Shown here: positions 62,045 to 64,000 of the stretch, piece by piece | Layout: each line of letters begins with the position of its first letter | Position numbering within the stretch: position 1 is the stretch's first letter | Origin: Actinoplanes sp040639655 | Lineage (GTDB): Bacteria > Actinomycetota > Actinomycetes > Mycobacteriales > Micromonosporaceae | Direction: 5' to 3' | DNA: 64,000 bases | NCBI RefSeq assembly: GCF_040639655.1 | Contig: NZ_JBFAAI010000017.1 | Span: 153,373 to 217,372 of the forward strand | Made by a program: the position numbers and the translations under genes | The notes under the pieces: model-generated | What the model was told of the DNA's origin: nothing | Database searches by the model: none | The model's input: the letters and a program-made list of their open reading frames with translations, nothing else

Positions 62045-62953
62045 ATGACGGAAGTCGCGTCCCGCCCGGTTCCCGCCGACACCGGCACCCGCTCGCCGGG
62101 CAGCACGTGGCACAACCTCAGCCCGCTACTCGCCGCGATCCTCGCCGCGGCCGGCGCCTGGGCCGTGCACCGGCTGTTCGTCGGCACCCCGCTCGGACAG
62201 GAGCTGGACACCGCGGCACTACGCGGCGGCGACTTCGACAACCCGAGGGTGAGCGAGGTGCTCAGCCGTACCCTCGATGTCACCCGCCTCGCCGTGCTCG
62301 CCCTGGTCTGCGTCGTCGCCGCCGCCTTCGGCGTGCTGCGCCGCCGCCTCGACCTGGCGATCGCCGCGGCCTTCGTGGTGGTCACCGCGAACGTCATCAC
62401 CCAGCAGCTCAAGGCCGGCCTGGACCGCCCGCTGCTGGACGCCTTCCCGGCGCCCAACTCGTGGCCCAGCGGCCACGCCACCGCCGCCGCCTCGGCCGCG
62501 TTCGTGCTGGTTCTGGTCTTCCCGCGGGCACTGCGCGGCACCGTCGGCCTGGTCGGCGCCGGCTATGTCGCGATCGTTGCGGTCGCCACCGTCTGGGCCG
62601 AATGGCACCGCCCCAGCGACGTCATCGCCGCCCTGCTGATCGTGCTGGCATGCGGCTGCCTCGCCGTCTTCGGCGTACGCCTGCGCCGCAACGGACCGGC
62701 ACCCCGCATCCACCTCCCGAACCGCCTCGTCATGGTGGCCCTCGGAGCGGCCGGGGTGCTCGCCACCGCGGCGGGGATCTTCGGCATGGTCGCGGTGGCC
62801 CTGTCCGAGAGCGCCCTCCCCGATCTGGTGTCCGGACGGTTCGCGTTCCTTACCGGCACGGCCGGCATCGTCGCCGCCACGGCCGCAACCTTCATCGTCT
62901 GGGTCCGGCTCACCGCCGGCGAGCCCGCACCCCTCAACGGAGGCACCAAATGA
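62045..62953 (+). CDS. PAP2 family membrane phosphatase
   Basis: A 302-residue, multi-pass membrane phosphatase. PAP2 motifs are KAGLDRP, SWPSGHATAAA and EWHRPSDVIAALL (catalytic His and partner Asp). It may act on undecaprenyl pyrophosphate or lipid phosphate. Further hydrophobic helices occur at the C-terminus. AGGAGG precedes ATG 62045. It overlaps the next gene (ATGA at 62950), so both are coupled. Confidence 0.88.
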   Translation: MTEVASRPVPADTGTRSPGSTWHNLSPLLAAILAAAGAWAVHRLFVGTPLGQELDTAALRGGDFDNPRVSEVLSRTLDVTRLAVLALVCVVAAAFGVLRRRLDLAIAAAFVVVTANVITQQLKAGLDRPLLDAFPAPNSWPSGHATAAASAAFVLVLVFPRALRGTVGLVGAGYVAIVAVATVWAEWHRPSDVIAALLIVLACGCLAVFGVRLRRNGPAPRIHLPNRLVMVALGAAGVLATAAGIFGMVAVALSESALPDLVSGRFAFLTGTAGIVAATAATFIVWVRLTAGEPAPLNGGTK

Positions 62954-63681
62954 GCACCCCGCCCAACGACTCCCCCACCGCCCGGATCCCCGCCGACCCG
63001 CCCACCAGCCCCATCCCCGGCGCCGACTCCCCGACCGCACCGGTCCCGCCCGTGGCTGTCCCCGCGGCGCCGGCCGACTCCCCCACCGCGGTCATCCCGC
63101 CGCGGCCCTCCACCGTGCCCACGGCGTCCTCCGCGGTTCCGTCCGGCGGCACCGGGGTACCGCCGGGCCCGGCAGGCAGCGTGCCCTCGCTCCCCGCCCA
63201 GACGACCGGCACCGGCATGACGAGCGGCCCCACCGTGGTGGTCGGCACCTACCCCGACTACGCGCTCGCCCAGCAGGCGGTCGATCACCTGTCCGACAAC
63301 AAGTTCCCGGTCGAGCGGACGTCCATCGTCGGCACCGACCTGCGCCTGGTCGAGAACGTCCTGGGCCGCCTCACCACCGCCCGGGCCGCCCTCGCCGGCG
63401 CGGCCAGCGGCGCCTGGTTCGGTCTGCTGATCGGCCTCTTCTTCGGCCTGTTCAGCGACTCCAGCTGGATCGCCGTACTCCTCACCACGGTGCTCATCGG
63501 TGCCGTCTGGGGTGCGATCTTCGGCGCCATCGCGCACGCTGCCACCGGCGGCCGCCGCGACTTCACCTCCCGCAGCTCCCTGCAGGCCGCCACGTACGAG
63601 GTGCACGCCGACACCGACGTCGCCGACGAGGCCCGCAACCTTCTGATCAGCCTCAACTGGCGGGCCAGCGGCGCGCAGTGA
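62950..63681 (+). CDS. General stress protein 17M-like membrane protein
   Basis: A 243-residue protein. Residues 1-95 are a Pro/Ser/Thr-rich disordered head with DSPTA repeated three times. Then VVVGTYPDYALAQQAVDHLSD (an alpha/beta motif as in general stress protein 17M), a glycine-rich pair of membrane helices (about 145-195) and ATYEVHADTDVADEA. The ATG overlaps the PAP2 stop. It may be a small membrane stress protein of unknown mechanism. Confidence 0.78.
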   Translation: MSTPPNDSPTARIPADPPTSPIPGADSPTAPVPPVAVPAAPADSPTAVIPPRPSTVPTASSAVPSGGTGVPPGPAGSVPSLPAQTTGTGMTSGPTVVVGTYPDYALAQQAVDHLSDNKFPVERTSIVGTDLRLVENVLGRLTTARAALAGAASGAWFGLLIGLFFGLFSDSSWIAVLLTTVLIGAVWGAIFGAIAHAATGGRRDFTSRSSLQAATYEVHADTDVADEARNLLISLNWRASGAQ

Positions 63682-63753
63682 CCAGCGTTCCCTCGCTCGG
63701 AAATACCGCTGTACGGGTTTCCGGGCGGCGGCATCCCCGCTGAGGACACCAGC

Positions 63754-63782
63754 GGTCCGGGCCGTCGGTGACGGCCCGGACC
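63754..63782. terminator. Hairpin between convergent stress protein and sigma genes
   Basis: ggtccgggccgtc (63754-63766) pairs perfectly with gacggcccggacc (63770-63782) across a 3-base loop. Confidence 0.75.
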
Positions 63783-63871
63783 GGTGTTCGCTCAGCCGGC
63801 ACCCGTCGCTGCCCCGAAAGACAGCGGTGACGCGTTCCCGCACTGCGGCGCGGGAGTGCCGGAGATCCTGC

Positions 63872-64000
63872 TCAGTCGGCCAGCTGACGGCGGAGCTTGG
63901 TCAGTGCCTTGGTGAGCAGGCGGGAGACGTGCATCTGGGAGATGCCGATCTGGTCGGCGATCTGGCTCTGGGTGAGGTTGCCGTAGAAGCGCAGCGTCAG
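63872..64000 (-). CDS. SigB/SigF-family sigma factor, C-terminal end (partial)
   Basis: Only the last 42 residues are in the window: LTLRFYGNLTQSQIADQIG, then ISQMHVSRLLTKALTKLRRQ. This is the region 4 helix-turn-helix of a SigF-type factor and closely resembles the corresponding part of the sigma-STAS protein at 28028, but here the protein ends at region 4 with no STAS domain. The gene continues beyond base 64000. Confidence 0.85.
   Translation of the reverse strand: MTLRFYGNLTQSQIADQIGISQMHVSRLLTKALTKLRRQLAD

Overview
This is a high-GC (about 70 percent), GTG-rich, densely coding chromosomal segment of an actinobacterium. The mix of SigB/SigF-type sigma factors, an accessory SecA2, a cobalamin-salvage operon, GpgS and many partner-switching proteins fits Micromonosporaceae, most likely an Actinoplanes-like genus; that placement is inference. 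No tRNA, rRNA, CRISPR array, transposase or prophage gene was seen. Both ends cut through genes: a membrane protein on the left and a sigma factor on the right.

Layout. 1-5100: membrane protein, DUF5703 protein, a repeat-rich gap, a His-rich acidic protein with an M20 peptidase, hemerythrin-like protein, LysR regulator. 5117-8344: a ClpC-like ATPase and a divergent NYN-like gene sharing a HAIR-like palindrome. 8717-13463: a tight four-gene operon (small helical-hairpin protein, helical protein, FtsK/EccC-like ATPase, coiled-coil membrane protein) resembling a minimal type VII-like export or translocation module. 13476-16578: small acidic protein, DUF72, DksA/TraR-type zinc finger protein, P-loop-less uridine-kinase homologue, receiver-less winged-helix regulator. 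16854-23522: SecA2, two sugar-type oxidoreductases, glucosyl-3-phosphoglycerate synthase and a glycosyltransferase.

23630-29164 is a signalling island: two STAS-HATPase fusion proteins flank a CheB-like methylesterase (apparently frameshifted in its zinc-binding tail) and a CheR-PAS protein, followed by a sigma factor fused to a STAS domain. Together with a SpoIIE phosphatase overlapping a B12-binding protein gene (48508-51233), and another SigF-type factor at the right edge, this suggests an elaborate partner-switching stress network. 29532-33071 encodes a very long Pro/Gly-rich repeat protein.

33334-43603: small membrane protein, GCS2-type ligase homologue, and a cobalamin operon (cobaltochelatase-like ATPase/VWA protein, CobO, CobB, CbiG/CobE) under an evident B12 riboswitch on the minus strand, then gluconokinase and citrate synthase. 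43776-48442: universal stress protein, GGDEF-EAL protein, a GNAT-like protein, exonuclease III. 51234-52728 is sparse and repeat-bearing, with one small basic protein. 52729-64000: secreted LamG-like protein, HrpA helicase, a receiver protein with Asn in place of the phosphorylatable Asp, convergent CHASE/PAS histidine kinase, secreted SH3b-glucosaminidase, PAP2 phosphatase with a coupled stress-type membrane protein, and a partial sigma factor.

The strongest candidates for something new are the FtsK/EccC-like operon, the sigma-STAS/STAS-HATPase/CheB-CheR island, the phosphatase-B12 sensor pair, and a dispersed palindromic intergenic repeat present twice in the window.
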